This document shows positions 13,901 through 22,432 of a stretch of 26,389 bases of DNA, in pieces. Each line of letters opens with the position of its first letter. Positions within the stretch are counted from its first letter, which is position 1. This stretch comes from a virus. The notes beneath the pieces were generated by a model. That model was given only the letters and a program-made list of their open reading frames with translations. It ran no database searches and was not told where the DNA came from. The DNA is taken from positions 1 to 26,389 of IMG/VR virus record IMGVR_UViG_3300020438_000233; one strand, 5' to 3'. The translations under genes and the position numbers were made by a program.

Positions 13901-15101
13901 CGAATGCCGTAACCGAACGTTGATCCGTTAATTCTAACATTTCCGTCACATTGATTCCGTCCGCTTGTAATTGTTGTAATGCCGGAATTAAATCGTCAAC
14001 GCTTGTAACTGAATCGCCCAATGCTTTTGCCAATGGTGACGACGCGTCCGCCATTTTCAAAAATATATTTCTCAACGACGTTCCAATAACACTTGCGTCC
14101 AAACTTTTGTCCGCCAAAACACCCATTAATGACGTTACGTCCTCTAATGAAAAACCAACCGTGTTCGCAACCGCACCCACTTTTGGAAATGCCGTTGTGA
14201 ATTTTGTCATATCTAATGCGGAATTAGAAAACGCCGTTGATAAAACGTCGGTCACACGTGCGGTTTCGGACGCGTCCAAATTAAACGAATTCAAAATTCC
14301 ACCAATTGTTTCACCCGCCGTTGCCAAATCCGTATCAAACACAAACGCCAAATCCAATGCGGACGCCGTCATATTTTCAATTTCCGTTGGATCAAAACCT
14401 AATTTTGCCAATTCAACTTGTAATCCGGCAACCTCACCCGCCGTGAAACTTGTTGTTCGTCCCAACTCTTTTGCGCTTTCGGTCAACATATCCATTTCCT
14501 CGGCGGACGCACCCGAAATAACACCAACTTGTTTAATTTGAAATTGGAAATCCGTAAATTCTTGAATTCCACGTTGGAATGTTTTGAAAACTAAAATTGC
14601 ACCCGTCACCGCCGTTGCAACCGCACCGAATGATGTTTTTAATCCACTTAATGCCGAACCATAATTTCCGACATTTCTTTGTTGACGTCCCATTTGCGCG
14701 TCCATTTCCTTCAATTGATCGGTGTTCTTTTTCATTTGTCCCGATAATTCTTGAAACTTTTTTTTGTTTGCGCCCAATGGATCACCCAATTTTCGCAATT
14801 CTTGTGACAATTTTGCGTTTTGTTTAACCAACGAATCGTATGATTTGGAATTATCGCCCAACGCTTTTGCATTTTTCACCAATTCCGTTTTGGATTTCGT
14901 CATTTCACCGCGTAATCCTTTTAATTTCGTTTCCGCCGTTACAACTTTGGCATTAAATTGATCTTGTGTTTGTCCCGCTTGAACACCTTCTTTTTTTAAA
15001 TCTTTTAATTCTTGTGCGGTTTGGTCAATCGCGGATTTCAATTTAACCATTGAATCCGTTCCTTTAACCTCTATATTTAAAATCGTGTCTAATGTTGCCA
15101 T
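10986..15101 (-). CDS. Tail tape measure protein
   Basis: A 1371-residue protein, the longest in the window. Residues 1-140 are coiled coil; about 185-420 match the TP901-type tape measure core (QIKQVGVISGASAEEMDML, ELGRTTSFTAGEVAGLQVEL, TAFPKVGAVANTVGFSLEDV). Hydrophobic segments occur at about 158-176, 470-505, 545-568 and near 1210-1240. Long coiled coils fill 570-1170. The C-terminus has a Gly-rich, beta-type region with GKSHAQGGEKFAVGGRVAEL then EGGEAVIN (about 1268-1292). Tape measures fix tail length; at about 0.15 nm per residue this one would give a tail near 200 nm (an estimate). It starts 12 bases after the 1169-residue gene. Confidence 0.95.
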   Translation of the reverse strand: MATLDTILNIEVKGTDSMVKLKSAIDQTAQELKDLKKEGVQAGQTQDQFNAKVVTAETKLKGLRGEMTKSKTELVKNAKALGDNSKSYDSLVKQNAKLSQELRKLGDPLGANKKKFQELSGQMKKNTDQLKEMDAQMGRQQRNVGNYGSALSGLKTSFGAVATAVTGAILVFKTFQRGIQEFTDFQFQIKQVGVISGASAEEMDMLTESAKELGRTTSFTAGEVAGLQVELAKLGFDPTEIENMTASALDLAFVFDTDLATAGETIGGILNSFNLDASETARVTDVLSTAFSNSALDMTKFTTAFPKVGAVANTVGFSLEDVTSLMGVLADKSLDASVIGTSLRNIFLKMADASSPLAKALGDSVTSVDDLIPALQQLQADGINVTEMLELTDQRSVTAFASLLDGSSKIDALNSKLKDSKGSLSTFAKEMRDSLKGSIDATTSSMSGFVIEMVESVEPALRLLVDGVGLLFTGLTKLIENIQYILIPLGAYKTVMLAMRIQQVGFTTALGFSKTAMKGFGISIKGGTISMKAFNKAIKLNPIGLLVSGLTFGIVALSDWIFGTDDATDSTDELTKAMEEENKELTRQEQLQKDITDSKKKFVQSQNEEIAKAKQLVETIKNTNIAQKDREKALENFNKLAGTNISNLLSEKEIIEQVENSYQGLVNAIKERIIIQASEKEIELLIQRQLELSSQLKDNNKELTKVNSELTLGEIERANKGVRNTATLIEDGNRLKNNNREVLDGIHDTNDALDDTKLILPQLSTDTQTYTDDLTKFNDIQSDVNIATGDRLGNSHALTLQLKKEGVEMVHNLETEKTNAEDSMLSMNARSDVMIQNAQREGELTKENIVLNTEMTDLERQIKDSFDERVEALDGLTISTRSFSSASTESVNLMRDFKNEVANQERELKNLIVTREQKKQAFLNSAEAEKMSEEQKEERIKQINLESSEAIETATNNLKKSKKDLADVEGTLVKVAKEYNVVVDDQGKTIDQQIADNDKIVDGLKLQEKVLDDLSKANAKVGKERIQMSLKVAQAELKSALLVAQATGDTSKDTIDKINTLQDNIAKFQNQLSNMGGDNKGFLQSAVFGHDPENGEPLTGEQLIDGINVTLDSVSSTLDAFNQLQQEQLNTKLQGIQTEKDQEIKAFEETAEYEIMTDEERATKIEAIEKKHDDEMLKLKIEQWKKDKALAKTQAIIGGAQAIMNILSATATGNAIADAIIKGIMIAGTIAMTGIQIATINAQAPPTAELGGIMDDSFFAKGGMVVGKSHAQGGEKFAVGGRVAELEGGEAVINKRSTQMFKPILSQMNVAGGGRKFADGGIVMETDTLSTESTLAETLIGEINNQQVLLVEADVTNSQKSVKNIESRISF

Positions 15102-15113
15102 AATTGTATTTTA

Positions 15114-18100
15114 TTAAATAATGTCCTCGTTTCCTTTAACAACACGCGTGTAATAATGTGTTGTTTGTCTTTTTAATTTTGATGTTTGCGGAATTCCCGT
15201 CATAACTTCTTTTAATTCACCGGTTGTTGTGTCCTCGTAATAAACCACACCGCCACCGCCTTCCATAAAAATTCCATTGTTTGTCACACACATTGCCGTT
15301 TTTCCATTTTGTGTGAATTCAATTGGACGATTTGACGCCGGATTATTTTTGTTCCCAATAACAATTTGTCCTTTGTGATATACTTCCAATCCGTCACCAA
15401 TTGCCGTTCCACCATTGTTGACCACTTTATTGTTTCCACCAATTGACAATCCGTTTCCTAAATTACCCGTCACCGGAACACGTTGACCACCGGCGAAATA
15501 ATTTTTTCCACCCGTGAAACCTTTTGTTGGATTGTCCGAATTAAACGGAATGTTTTGCGGTAGATATGACGTTGTTTTAATTGGCGTTTCATTTCCCACC
15601 GGATATTCTGAAAAAATCCCCAAATCATTATTAATATATTTGATTGGAATTTTTGTTGTTCCATTTGGTGCAATTGGAATTGGTGTGTAATCGGAAAACG
15701 TTGGTGTCAAATTAATTCCAAAACCTTCATTGATCCCGTTGAATTTAGATTTTAATGGTTGAACATTGTGATATTCAAACAATTCAACCTTTGTCAAAAC
15801 ATTCTTTGAACCTTTATAATCTTGAATTTTATTTAAAATCCAATATGTGTCCGATTGTTCGGAACGGATAAAGATTAATTTTTGATAATCTAAATTTGCA
15901 ATGTCATATGGTGACAATTTAAAATATGCACTTTTAATTTTTGGACGATCCAATAATGTCAATATGTTAAATTCCCAAAACATTTCATATAATCCACTTG
16001 TTTGTGCATATGGTGGATTTGTTGGAACTGCATTAATATCGGAATTCTCAAAATACAATGACGGCGAATCATATGTGAAACCACCAAATGCAAACGAACC
16101 ACCAATTGTTCCGTCTTGATCGCAATAAACACCGCCAAATGGATAGTATTGTTTTAATTGATATGGTGATGTATTTCCGGAATAACCCCATTTCCAACGG
16201 TTTGAATTTGTTCCGCCGTCAATCTGATTTAATGGTTGTAATCCATACCACACCAAAATTCGCGGTGTCCATTCTGTTAATTTATCCGGCAAATCATTTG
16301 GATTCGTCACCGACCATATCGCGGTATATTCACCGTGAATCACCGGAATGAATGGTTGTTTATATGCACCCAAATTTGTTGAAATTGTTTTATCATAAAA
16401 CATATATGTTGGCGCATAAAAATCCGAACCAATTTTTTGGTCGTCGTCCTCGTATAGATCACCCAAATTCATTGCGTGTGTTCCTAATTCACACGTTTGG
16501 TTTTTCAACATATTTCGTTCCTCAACAAATCCGTCGTCGCCGTCATTCTCATATGTGAAACAAAGATTTCGTTTTAATGCGTCATAAATATATTTGTTGT
16601 TTTCGTTTTCGGATTTATCCAATTTGTCCGTCCAATCAATTGCATTTGCCGGTGTGTCAAAAAATCCGTTTCGCGGTTCACAATAAACCGTTTTTGAATT
16701 TTCATCTGATTGCCACATTAAATTGAACATTCCCGTTAATCCATTAACATAATCCAATTGTGAAATATCACACGGCAATAAATTTGACAAATTAAATGAA
16801 CCGTTTTCAATTGTTGTTGCCGTTAATCCACCATAAAATTTCGCATTTTTGACACGATATTGCATTTGTGTTAATGCTAACACGTCACCGGCAATTGACC
16901 AATTCGTTTCCTCGTATTGCCAAAATTCTGCGGTCACCTCGGTATAAATCCAAACACGATCGTTTTGATGTTCAACCGCAACTTGAACACCGGAAAATTC
17001 TAATTCCCATTCATAATTTCCACTTGACGACGGTTGCATTTGTCCGCCCGTTCCTTGTGTCCACATTCCCGACGGTGGTGTTGGATTTTGATTTGCACCC
17101 GCATATAATCGTTTTGAATCAACAACAATTGCGTGTGTTGTGTCGGTGTCATATTTATAATGCATTAAAAACATATTCGCAACCAACCTTTGTCCATTAT
17201 AAAATCCTTCATAATCCCACGAATTCGGTGCATTATTATTTCCACTAAATAAACCGTTTCCGTCACCACCCGCGCCCGTTCCTTCAAAATATCCACCACC
17301 CCAAATTGAAACGGTGTCCCCGTATTGTGAAACGGGATCATTCAATGCATAATCATTGTTCATTTCAACGACCGCTTTGCCACCGAATTCAAACACACCC
17401 AAAAAATTTGTTTGGAATGCGTCGCAATTGAATGGAATGTTTTGTGTTGTTGTTGAACCGTTTGGAATATCACAAGGAACACAAGAATAATCACCACCCA
17501 CAATAACCGCTTGACCGGTGCAAATGGAATTGTCAATGCCCGGACTACGACCACCCATTGTGTATGATGTTGAATAAATGTCCCACCACCAACCCGAAAA
17601 ACAAGGAATGTTGGTGTTTTGTCCCGCAATAATGTTTGACGGTGTTTGAACGTCAACCATAACCATTGGAACGTTTTGATTTGTGATTAATCCGGACGGA
17701 TCATTGACCATATTCATATTTTGCAAACCACCGTGAAATGTGTTCCCAACCACACCCGCGCAACTGTTTGGCGTTCCACTTGTGTTTTGATAATTGATTG
17801 GAATTTTCCACGCCGTCACGTCGCCTTGTTCATATTCAAATGCGAAATCGTCCAATGTTGCAACGGTGTTTGTAATATCACCTTTTGGAATTAATGACGT
17901 TAATCGTCTGAACCAATCCGTTTCAAAAAAGTTTGAAACCAAATTATAACCTTGTTGTGCAAAGATTAATTTCAAAACGTTGTATAAATAAAACGCCGGT
18001 TGCATATCGTGTGTTGAAACAAAATTTCCCTCAACCCATTTTCCCGTATTTACTAACGGATAAACCACGTGTGTTTGTGTTGGTTGTCCGCCTTGTGTTA

Positions 18101-18623
18101 ATGTTTCACCCGCCAATCCAAATTGCCACGTTAATTCAATTGCGTCACGATTGTAATTAATAACTTCCGGCGCATTCGGAAATAAATCACCGGCGGAAAA
18201 ATCAATGTCACACAAATTCAATTCGGACATACGATTAACCCACCGATAATTGTCACCAAAAACATTGCATTCATAAGATTGTGGAATGCCTTTATATGTT
18301 GTTCCCTTTATTTGAAACTTACCCGCCAACACCAACAATCCGTCAATAAAAATTCGCGCGTCTTGATCCTCAATATATTGGAATGAATTATAAAGTGAAT
18401 CGGAATATAAATTTTTTAAAATCCGATTATTATTTTTTGTTGCCGGAATTTTGAATGTTTTTGAAAACGAACCTTTTGACGATTGCGGATCTTGAACGTC
18501 TTTGATTGAATAAGTTAATGCCAACGGAAAATCCGTTGCGCTTTCAATTTCTAATTCACCCGTCACATTCATTGTTCCGGTGTCCACAATTTGAAAAACT
18601 ATATTTGGAATGTATTGCGCCAT
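15114..18623 (-). CDS. Large tail/baseplate protein with C-terminal YadA-like beta-roll
   Basis: An 1169-residue protein just before the tape measure. The N-terminal 170 residues, with KGSFSKTFKIPATKNNNRIL (about 50-69) and an LVLAGKFQIKG strand, resemble the first domain of the large tail-tip proteins of Bacteroidetes siphophages. The middle is Asn/Gly/Tyr/Trp-rich and beta-predicted, including YSCVPC. Residues about 1053-1092 (GNGLSIGGNNKVVNNGGTAI then GDGLEVYHKGQIVIG) form a repeated short-strand pattern like the YadA head beta-roll of trimeric adhesins. It is probably the tail hub or receptor-binding tip. Next gene starts after a 12-base gap; the 464-residue gene precedes it by 9 bases. 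Confidence 0.7.
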   Translation of the reverse strand: MAQYIPNIVFQIVDTGTMNVTGELEIESATDFPLALTYSIKDVQDPQSSKGSFSKTFKIPATKNNNRILKNLYSDSLYNSFQYIEDQDARIFIDGLLVLAGKFQIKGTTYKGIPQSYECNVFGDNYRWVNRMSELNLCDIDFSAGDLFPNAPEVINYNRDAIELTWQFGLAGETLTQGGQPTQTHVVYPLVNTGKWVEGNFVSTHDMQPAFYLYNVLKLIFAQQGYNLVSNFFETDWFRRLTSLIPKGDITNTVATLDDFAFEYEQGDVTAWKIPINYQNTSGTPNSCAGVVGNTFHGGLQNMNMVNDPSGLITNQNVPMVMVDVQTPSNIIAGQNTNIPCFSGWWWDIYSTSYTMGGRSPGIDNSICTGQAVIVGGDYSCVPCDIPNGSTTTQNIPFNCDAFQTNFLGVFEFGGKAVVEMNNDYALNDPVSQYGDTVSIWGGGYFEGTGAGGDGNGLFSGNNNAPNSWDYEGFYNGQRLVANMFLMHYKYDTDTTHAIVVDSKRLYAGANQNPTPPSGMWTQGTGGQMQPSSSGNYEWELEFSGVQVAVEHQNDRVWIYTEVTAEFWQYEETNWSIAGDVLALTQMQYRVKNAKFYGGLTATTIENGSFNLSNLLPCDISQLDYVNGLTGMFNLMWQSDENSKTVYCEPRNGFFDTPANAIDWTDKLDKSENENNKYIYDALKRNLCFTYENDGDDGFVEERNMLKNQTCELGTHAMNLGDLYEDDDQKIGSDFYAPTYMFYDKTISTNLGAYKQPFIPVIHGEYTAIWSVTNPNDLPDKLTEWTPRILVWYGLQPLNQIDGGTNSNRWKWGYSGNTSPYQLKQYYPFGGVYCDQDGTIGGSFAFGGFTYDSPSLYFENSDINAVPTNPPYAQTSGLYEMFWEFNILTLLDRPKIKSAYFKLSPYDIANLDYQKLIFIRSEQSDTYWILNKIQDYKGSKNVLTKVELFEYHNVQPLKSKFNGINEGFGINLTPTFSDYTPIPIAPNGTTKIPIKYINNDLGIFSEYPVGNETPIKTTSYLPQNIPFNSDNPTKGFTGGKNYFAGGQRVPVTGNLGNGLSIGGNNKVVNNGGTAIGDGLEVYHKGQIVIGNKNNPASNRPIEFTQNGKTAMCVTNNGIFMEGGGGVVYYEDTTTGELKEVMTGIPQTSKLKRQTTHYYTRVVKGNEDII

Positions 18624-18632
18624 AACTTGTTT

Positions 18633-20027
18633 TTAATATCTTGGATTTCTTTGGTTAATTGAACGTTCAAATGTGAATTTCATTTTCACCATATTGTTTG
18701 TTGTTCTCCACTTTTCAATCGTTGCACCTTTTATTTTAATTGGATTGAAATAATATGGTTGTTCACGCGCCCTTTCTGATTGATCCGGATCGGCAATTTG
18801 TAAATATGAATCATTATTGTCACGCAAATAAACGTCAACCGACGAAAACATTTCCGCGAAATGATCGGCGAATTTTCTTTTCATTGGTTGTGTTGTTACT
18901 GTAAAAACTTCAATGTTTTCATTCGCCCAATTTTGTTCACCAAATGACATTTGATTTGCCCACTTTGTGTAACCTTGTGATTTCTGAAAATCTGAAAATT
19001 TGTTTTTAACCTTCACTTGATATGCACCCGTTGATGAAACAAGATCATAACCGCCCAACATATTTTTAAACGCAAAACGCAAATATCCTTTTCCAACACA
19101 CGTTCGGTCAACTTTAAATTTCCAATCAATTGCGCTTGTTCCATATGTGCAAGGTGCGGAATTGTTTGTGCAACATAACATTCGGACGCGATAATTAACG
19201 ACATTGATAAAATCCGCACCCTCTGATCCGTTTGGTGTTAATCCGTCAATCACGTCACGCATTCCAATCATTCCCGTTTGCATTGCACGGTTAGTGTTTA
19301 CGGGAACGGTGTGGTTGTTGAAATTTGTGTTATACCCTTCGTCATATGTTGAAATTTGGAATTGATAACCTTGTGGATTTGCCGGTGGACTATACCACGC
19401 AACCATAAATGATTCCGTTGGTCTTATGTTTACATTGTATGACATTCTTGATCCTACGCCTTCAATCGGATAATTCGTCAAATAATGTTTCCCATTCTCA
19501 TATTGATTATAGTTTAACATATAGTATTTGAAAATTGTATTATTCAAACCATTGTTTGAAACCAATGAACCCAACCATTTTCGTGGTGGACAACCTTCGT
19601 GAATATAAAAATAATTTGAATAATATGGTGTTGGATCAATTTCAACCAATCCTTGCGAATTAATGAATTCACGTTGGAACATAACACGAACTTTCCACGT
19701 TGCAATGTCGTCCCAAACTCGGATTGTGTTCACCATTCCACCCGACCAATTTCCAATCGTCATTCCCGGCATATCCGCCAATGTGTATTTTGTCAACGTG
19801 TTAAAAATTTCACTTGAATCAAAATAAAAATAATCCGGAAAATCTAAATTTGGTGCTAATCTATATTCACCACCAATTTGAACGTCCGTCCCGCCGGTGT
19901 CCTCATAATAACATTTTGCGATTATGTTTGTTGTGTCGGCAACCGTGTCAACAACGGTGATTGTCAACGGGACTAATGTTGAACATAATTTGTTTGATTG
20001 CGGTTGATTTGTTACTGTTGTTGGCAT
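18633..20027 (-). CDS. Tail/baseplate structural protein
   Basis: A 464-residue beta-rich protein between the neck genes and the large tail protein. The C-terminal third has LRFAFKNMLGGYDLVSSTGA followed by FSDFQKSQGYTKWANQMSFG, a pattern I know from tail-tip proteins next to the large tail protein in flavophages. The earlier part contains Trp/Tyr-rich strands and a Cys cluster (MLCCTNNSAPC). No enzyme motif is seen. It may be a distal tail component or a fiber base. Its start ATG 20027 follows the gp10-like gene by 4 bases, in one run of tightly packed genes. Confidence 0.6.
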   Translation of the reverse strand: MPTTVTNQPQSNKLCSTLVPLTITVVDTVADTTNIIAKCYYEDTGGTDVQIGGEYRLAPNLDFPDYFYFDSSEIFNTLTKYTLADMPGMTIGNWSGGMVNTIRVWDDIATWKVRVMFQREFINSQGLVEIDPTPYYSNYFYIHEGCPPRKWLGSLVSNNGLNNTIFKYYMLNYNQYENGKHYLTNYPIEGVGSRMSYNVNIRPTESFMVAWYSPPANPQGYQFQISTYDEGYNTNFNNHTVPVNTNRAMQTGMIGMRDVIDGLTPNGSEGADFINVVNYRVRMLCCTNNSAPCTYGTSAIDWKFKVDRTCVGKGYLRFAFKNMLGGYDLVSSTGAYQVKVKNKFSDFQKSQGYTKWANQMSFGEQNWANENIEVFTVTTQPMKRKFADHFAEMFSSVDVYLRDNNDSYLQIADPDQSERAREQPYYFNPIKIKGATIEKWRTTNNMVKMKFTFERSINQRNPRY

Positions 20028-20031
20028 AATT

Positions 20032-20556
20032 TTATATTGTTATTAATATGTTTTCCGGCAACGCGTTCGCCACTATTCGTTGAACTTCTGATTGATAAAT
20101 GGTTGCCAATTTATTCACTTCTTTGTCAATTTGGATTTTAGATTTTGAAACAAATCCCAATTTATTTTTATCCATTGGATTTCCCAAACCTTCACCACCT
20201 TTTGCCGTTTGTTTTCTTGCTATTGCAAACGCAATTCCACGAACAACGTCATTGTCACTTGCGATTCCTTTTATTTTAATCCAATTCATTAATCCTTCAA
20301 TGTATTTGGAATTTCCCGCACCCGTGCGAACACTTGCGTCATATGGAATGTTTGCACCCGTCACACCATATTCAACATATCGCCAATAATAATCACCTTT
20401 GATTTTTAAGACAAAATTAAATTCGCCTTGTGGCAATAAATCGTGTGTCAATGAATTTATCAAACGACCGGACGCATTTCGTTGCAATGCGATTAATTTC
20501 AATCCCAATATCACATTGATTTCGTGTCCAATACTGTTTGCAAATTCTAAATTCAT
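20032..20556 (-). CDS. HK97 gp10-like neck/tail-completion protein
   Basis: A 174-residue protein matching the pattern of the HK97 gp10 family: N-terminal helix, ASGRLINSLTHDL (28-40), the beta hairpin DYYWRYVEYGVTGANIP (about 55-71), then KYIEGLMNWIKIKGI (84-98) and VRGIAFAIARKQTAKGG. These proteins sit at the head-tail joint or tail end and help in joining. The basic C-terminal half could form helices that pack in a ring. The neighbours upstream are a probable tail terminator and tail chaperone genes. Function by family, not by unique residues. Confidence 0.72.
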   Translation of the reverse strand: MNLEFANSIGHEINVILGLKLIALQRNASGRLINSLTHDLLPQGEFNFVLKIKGDYYWRYVEYGVTGANIPYDASVRTGAGNSKYIEGLMNWIKIKGIASDNDVVRGIAFAIARKQTAKGGEGLGNPMDKNKLGFVSKSKIQIDKEVNKLATIYQSEVQRIVANALPENILITI

Positions 20557-20559
20557 AAT

Positions 20560-21030
20560 TTATATTTCTTTACAATAACGATAAAAGTTAAAACCAAACG
20601 TCACTTTCAACGCTAACAAACGGTCGTTTGACGCTTCTTTTAATCTTGTGATCTGAATTGGTGACTTCATAATAAAATCGTGTCCTTGTGCTTCATAATA
20701 ATACCACCATTGATAAAACCAATTTAAAATTTGATCCTCAATCGTGTCCCAAAATTCCAAAATCGCTTGATTGTCGGTGATGTTATATTGTGACGGCAAT
20801 ATGTTGTAAACTGTAAACGTCCAATTTGTGTCATTGGATAATGTGTTTTTATTCCACGCGTCCGTTTGTATTGTGACTTGTGGTGTGTTCATAACCATTA
20901 ACGGCAAATTCTTATTGTGTATGTTGTCAACTTCTTGTGGATTTCCAAAATAGAATGAACCACCGGTTGATCCCAACCACGTTGCGGTCATATTGTCCAC
21001 GATTTTATTTGTCTTTACATTTTGCGCCAT
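20560..21030 (-). CDS. Probable tail terminator/completion protein
   Basis: A 156-residue alpha/beta protein. LPLMVMNTPQVTIQT, NWTFTVYNILP and the C-terminal ALKVTFGFNFYRYC form alternating beta strands, while AILEFWDTIEDQILNWFYQW is an amphipathic helix, a fold pattern like gpU-type tail terminators. It lies between the chaperone frames and the gp10-like protein, spaced by 3 and 7 bases. The exceptional Trp/Tyr content (LNWFYQWWYYYEAQ) is notable. Alternative: another minor virion protein. No known catalytic motif. Confidence 0.5.
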   Translation of the reverse strand: MAQNVKTNKIVDNMTATWLGSTGGSFYFGNPQEVDNIHNKNLPLMVMNTPQVTIQTDAWNKNTLSNDTNWTFTVYNILPSQYNITDNQAILEFWDTIEDQILNWFYQWWYYYEAQGHDFIMKSPIQITRLKEASNDRLLALKVTFGFNFYRYCKEI

Positions 21031-21037
21031 AATTTAT

Positions 21038-21343
21038 TTATCTTTTATTGTTTCGTCTTGCGTTTGCTTTCATTTTTTGTTCCTCGTCCATTGATGTTCG
21101 CACCGCGTCATTATATTCATTGTTTGCACTTTTCCAACTCAAATAAGTTAACACAACATATAAATTTGTGTTCCTTACTGAATCAATTGCATTGTCCGGA
21201 TTTTTAGTAAACAAACCCGTTTTTGCAACGTCATATAATGTGTTTAACCACCCGTATGGTTTCATAATTTCCCAATGTTTTGTTGCGTGTCTGTTTTCAA
21301 TTCGGTTTCCGTCTTTGAATATGTTTGGAAATTTTGATTGCAT
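21038..21343 (-). CDS. Probable tail assembly chaperone, second frame (GT T-domain)
   Basis: The frame is open from well before ATG 21343, overlapping the 232-residue gene. It contains KHWEIMKPYGWLNTLYDVAK and NTNLYVVLTYLSWKSANNEY, a helical pattern like the second domain of tail assembly chaperones. From ATG 21343 it encodes 101 residues. It can also be entered by a -1 shift at the T10 run (21362-21371), which would give a fusion of about 307 residues with the upstream protein. Lambda gpG/gpGT is the model, where only a few percent of ribosomes shift. ATG 21343 (CATATGC context) would permit separate translation; both routes are possible. In other siphophages the pair is directly before the tape measure, but here four genes lie between. 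Confidence 0.65.
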   Translation of the reverse strand: MQSKFPNIFKDGNRIENRHATKHWEIMKPYGWLNTLYDVAKTGLFTKNPDNAIDSVRNTNLYVVLTYLSWKSANNEYNDAVRTSMDEEQKMKANARRNNKR

Positions 21344-21960
21344 ATGTTTATTTGTTTGGTCAAAAAAAAAACGAATTTCCACACAATGTCCATTGTTAAT
21401 TCTTGAAACATTTTTGTTTTCTTTTGAATTAATTGTTCGTCATAAACTTCATTTTTTTCACGACACAAAATTGCCATTTGTTCACCAATCACCGACATTT
21501 TTTTTGCGTCTTGTTTTTGTGCAACCATATCCAATTGCGCCGTTTCAATATAATCGCCAAACGTGTTTGTTTCCATATTGATAAATGGAAAAACATATTC
21601 TTTGTTTTTATATCTAAAGGAAAACGCTTCGTCCAAATCCGTATATTCGCCCGTTGAATTATTTAAAAAATTCGTCATTAACGTGATCGTTTCATTCATT
21701 TGTTTAATATCGGTTTGATTAACCACTTGTTCGGACAATCCGGTTAATTGTGAAAACACTTTGCGATTCGTTCGGACATTGTGCAATTCTCGTTCCTTGT
21801 CCAACACTTCCAACGCGTCTTTGTTAATTGGTTGTTCGTCCGGTTCAACGAATTCATTTCCAATAATCACGGCGTAAACCTTCGCGTAATCTTTTAATTT
21901 TATTTCCTTCCATTGTTCCGGAAGGTGACAATTATGTTCGCCAACTTTTAAATTAATCAT
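21262..21960 (-). CDS. Probable tail assembly chaperone, first frame (G-like)
   Basis: A 232-residue protein starting MINLKVGEHNCHLPEQWKEI, a form (short strand, then LP..W.EI) I know from tail assembly chaperone genes of phages of this type. A second recognisable segment is YVFPFINMETNTFGDYIETA. The last 32 residues beyond the slippery run are specific to the unshifted product. The gene overlaps the preceding one by 8 bases and the following -1 frame by 121 bases. It would bind the tape measure C-terminal region or tail tube subunits during tail assembly and is not expected in the virion. Alternatively it is another conserved phage protein and the overlap is accidental. Confidence 0.65.
   Translation of the reverse strand: MINLKVGEHNCHLPEQWKEIKLKDYAKVYAVIIGNEFVEPDEQPINKDALEVLDKERELHNVRTNRKVFSQLTGLSEQVVNQTDIKQMNETITLMTNFLNNSTGEYTDLDEAFSFRYKNKEYVFPFINMETNTFGDYIETAQLDMVAQKQDAKKMSVIGEQMAILCREKNEVYDEQLIQKKTKMFQELTMDIVWKFVFFLTKQINICNQNFQTYSKTETELKTDTQQNIGKL
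21362..21371 (-). other. Ten-T slippery run for -1 frameshift
   Basis: On the minus strand the run reads TCG-TTTTTTTTTT-GACC. In the upstream frame the codons are GTT TTT TTT TTG; sliding back one base gives TTT in the A site and continues into the downstream frame as TTT GAC CAA. The frames are exactly in -1 relation (codon boundaries at 21369 and 21370). T-runs of this kind are known slippery sites for tail chaperone frameshifting. The same run could cause transcriptional slippage instead. Confidence 0.65.
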
Positions 21961-22384
21961 TTGTTTGTTTTTTTATTATTGTTTTCTTTTTTAACATTTC
22001 ACCCTTTTCAATTAAAAATTTTCGTTTGGTCAACATTGATTCCAAATCATTAATGGTGTCGTGGATCATTTCAAATAATTCCTCGGTTTCGTCATTAATA
22101 TAATCCTCGTTTTCTTTGTCTTTAATTGCCGACGCAAAACCAATTCCGGCAAATAACAAATAATTCGGAAACATAAACACCCATTCGGATTCCGCGATTT
22201 TATATTGTTCCAATTCTTTGCCAATGTTATTGTGCAACGTTTGTGCGTTTTTAATAACCGGTTTGAAATTGGAAAAACTTTGATAATGTTCATTATCCGT
22301 AATCCTATAAATAAAACCCTCAATTTCTTTTGTAAAGATTTCCAAAATCTTTTCGTGTTCTTTATTTATTGACTTCAATTCCAT
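21953..22384 (-). CDS. Unknown helical protein between terminase and tail genes
   Basis: A 143-residue protein from ATG 22384 (an in-frame TTG at 22393 is less likely). It is strongly helical and charged, with coiled-coil-like ends: MELKSINKEHEKILEIFTKE at the start and a C-terminal Lys-rich tail. The central ESEWVFMFPNYLLFAGIGFA is hydrophobic and could be membrane-associated or the core of a helical bundle. It overlaps the chaperone-like gene by 8 bases and follows the large terminase by 48 bases. I do not recognise the family. Confidence 0.65.
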   Translation of the reverse strand: MELKSINKEHEKILEIFTKEIEGFIYRITDNEHYQSFSNFKPVIKNAQTLHNNIGKELEQYKIAESEWVFMFPNYLLFAGIGFASAIKDKENEDYINDETEELFEMIHDTINDLESMLTKRKFLIEKGEMLKKKTIIKKQTND

Positions 22385-22432
22385 ATTTTGCAAAACTAAA
22401 AAATTCTTTTATTAACGTGTCGCAATTTTAAG

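Noticed and set aside
13951-14541. 196-codon plus-strand open frame opposite the tape measure
   Set aside because: It lies entirely within a well-supported minus-strand gene, has low-complexity composition set by the codon use of that gene, and no start context or neighbours on the plus strand.
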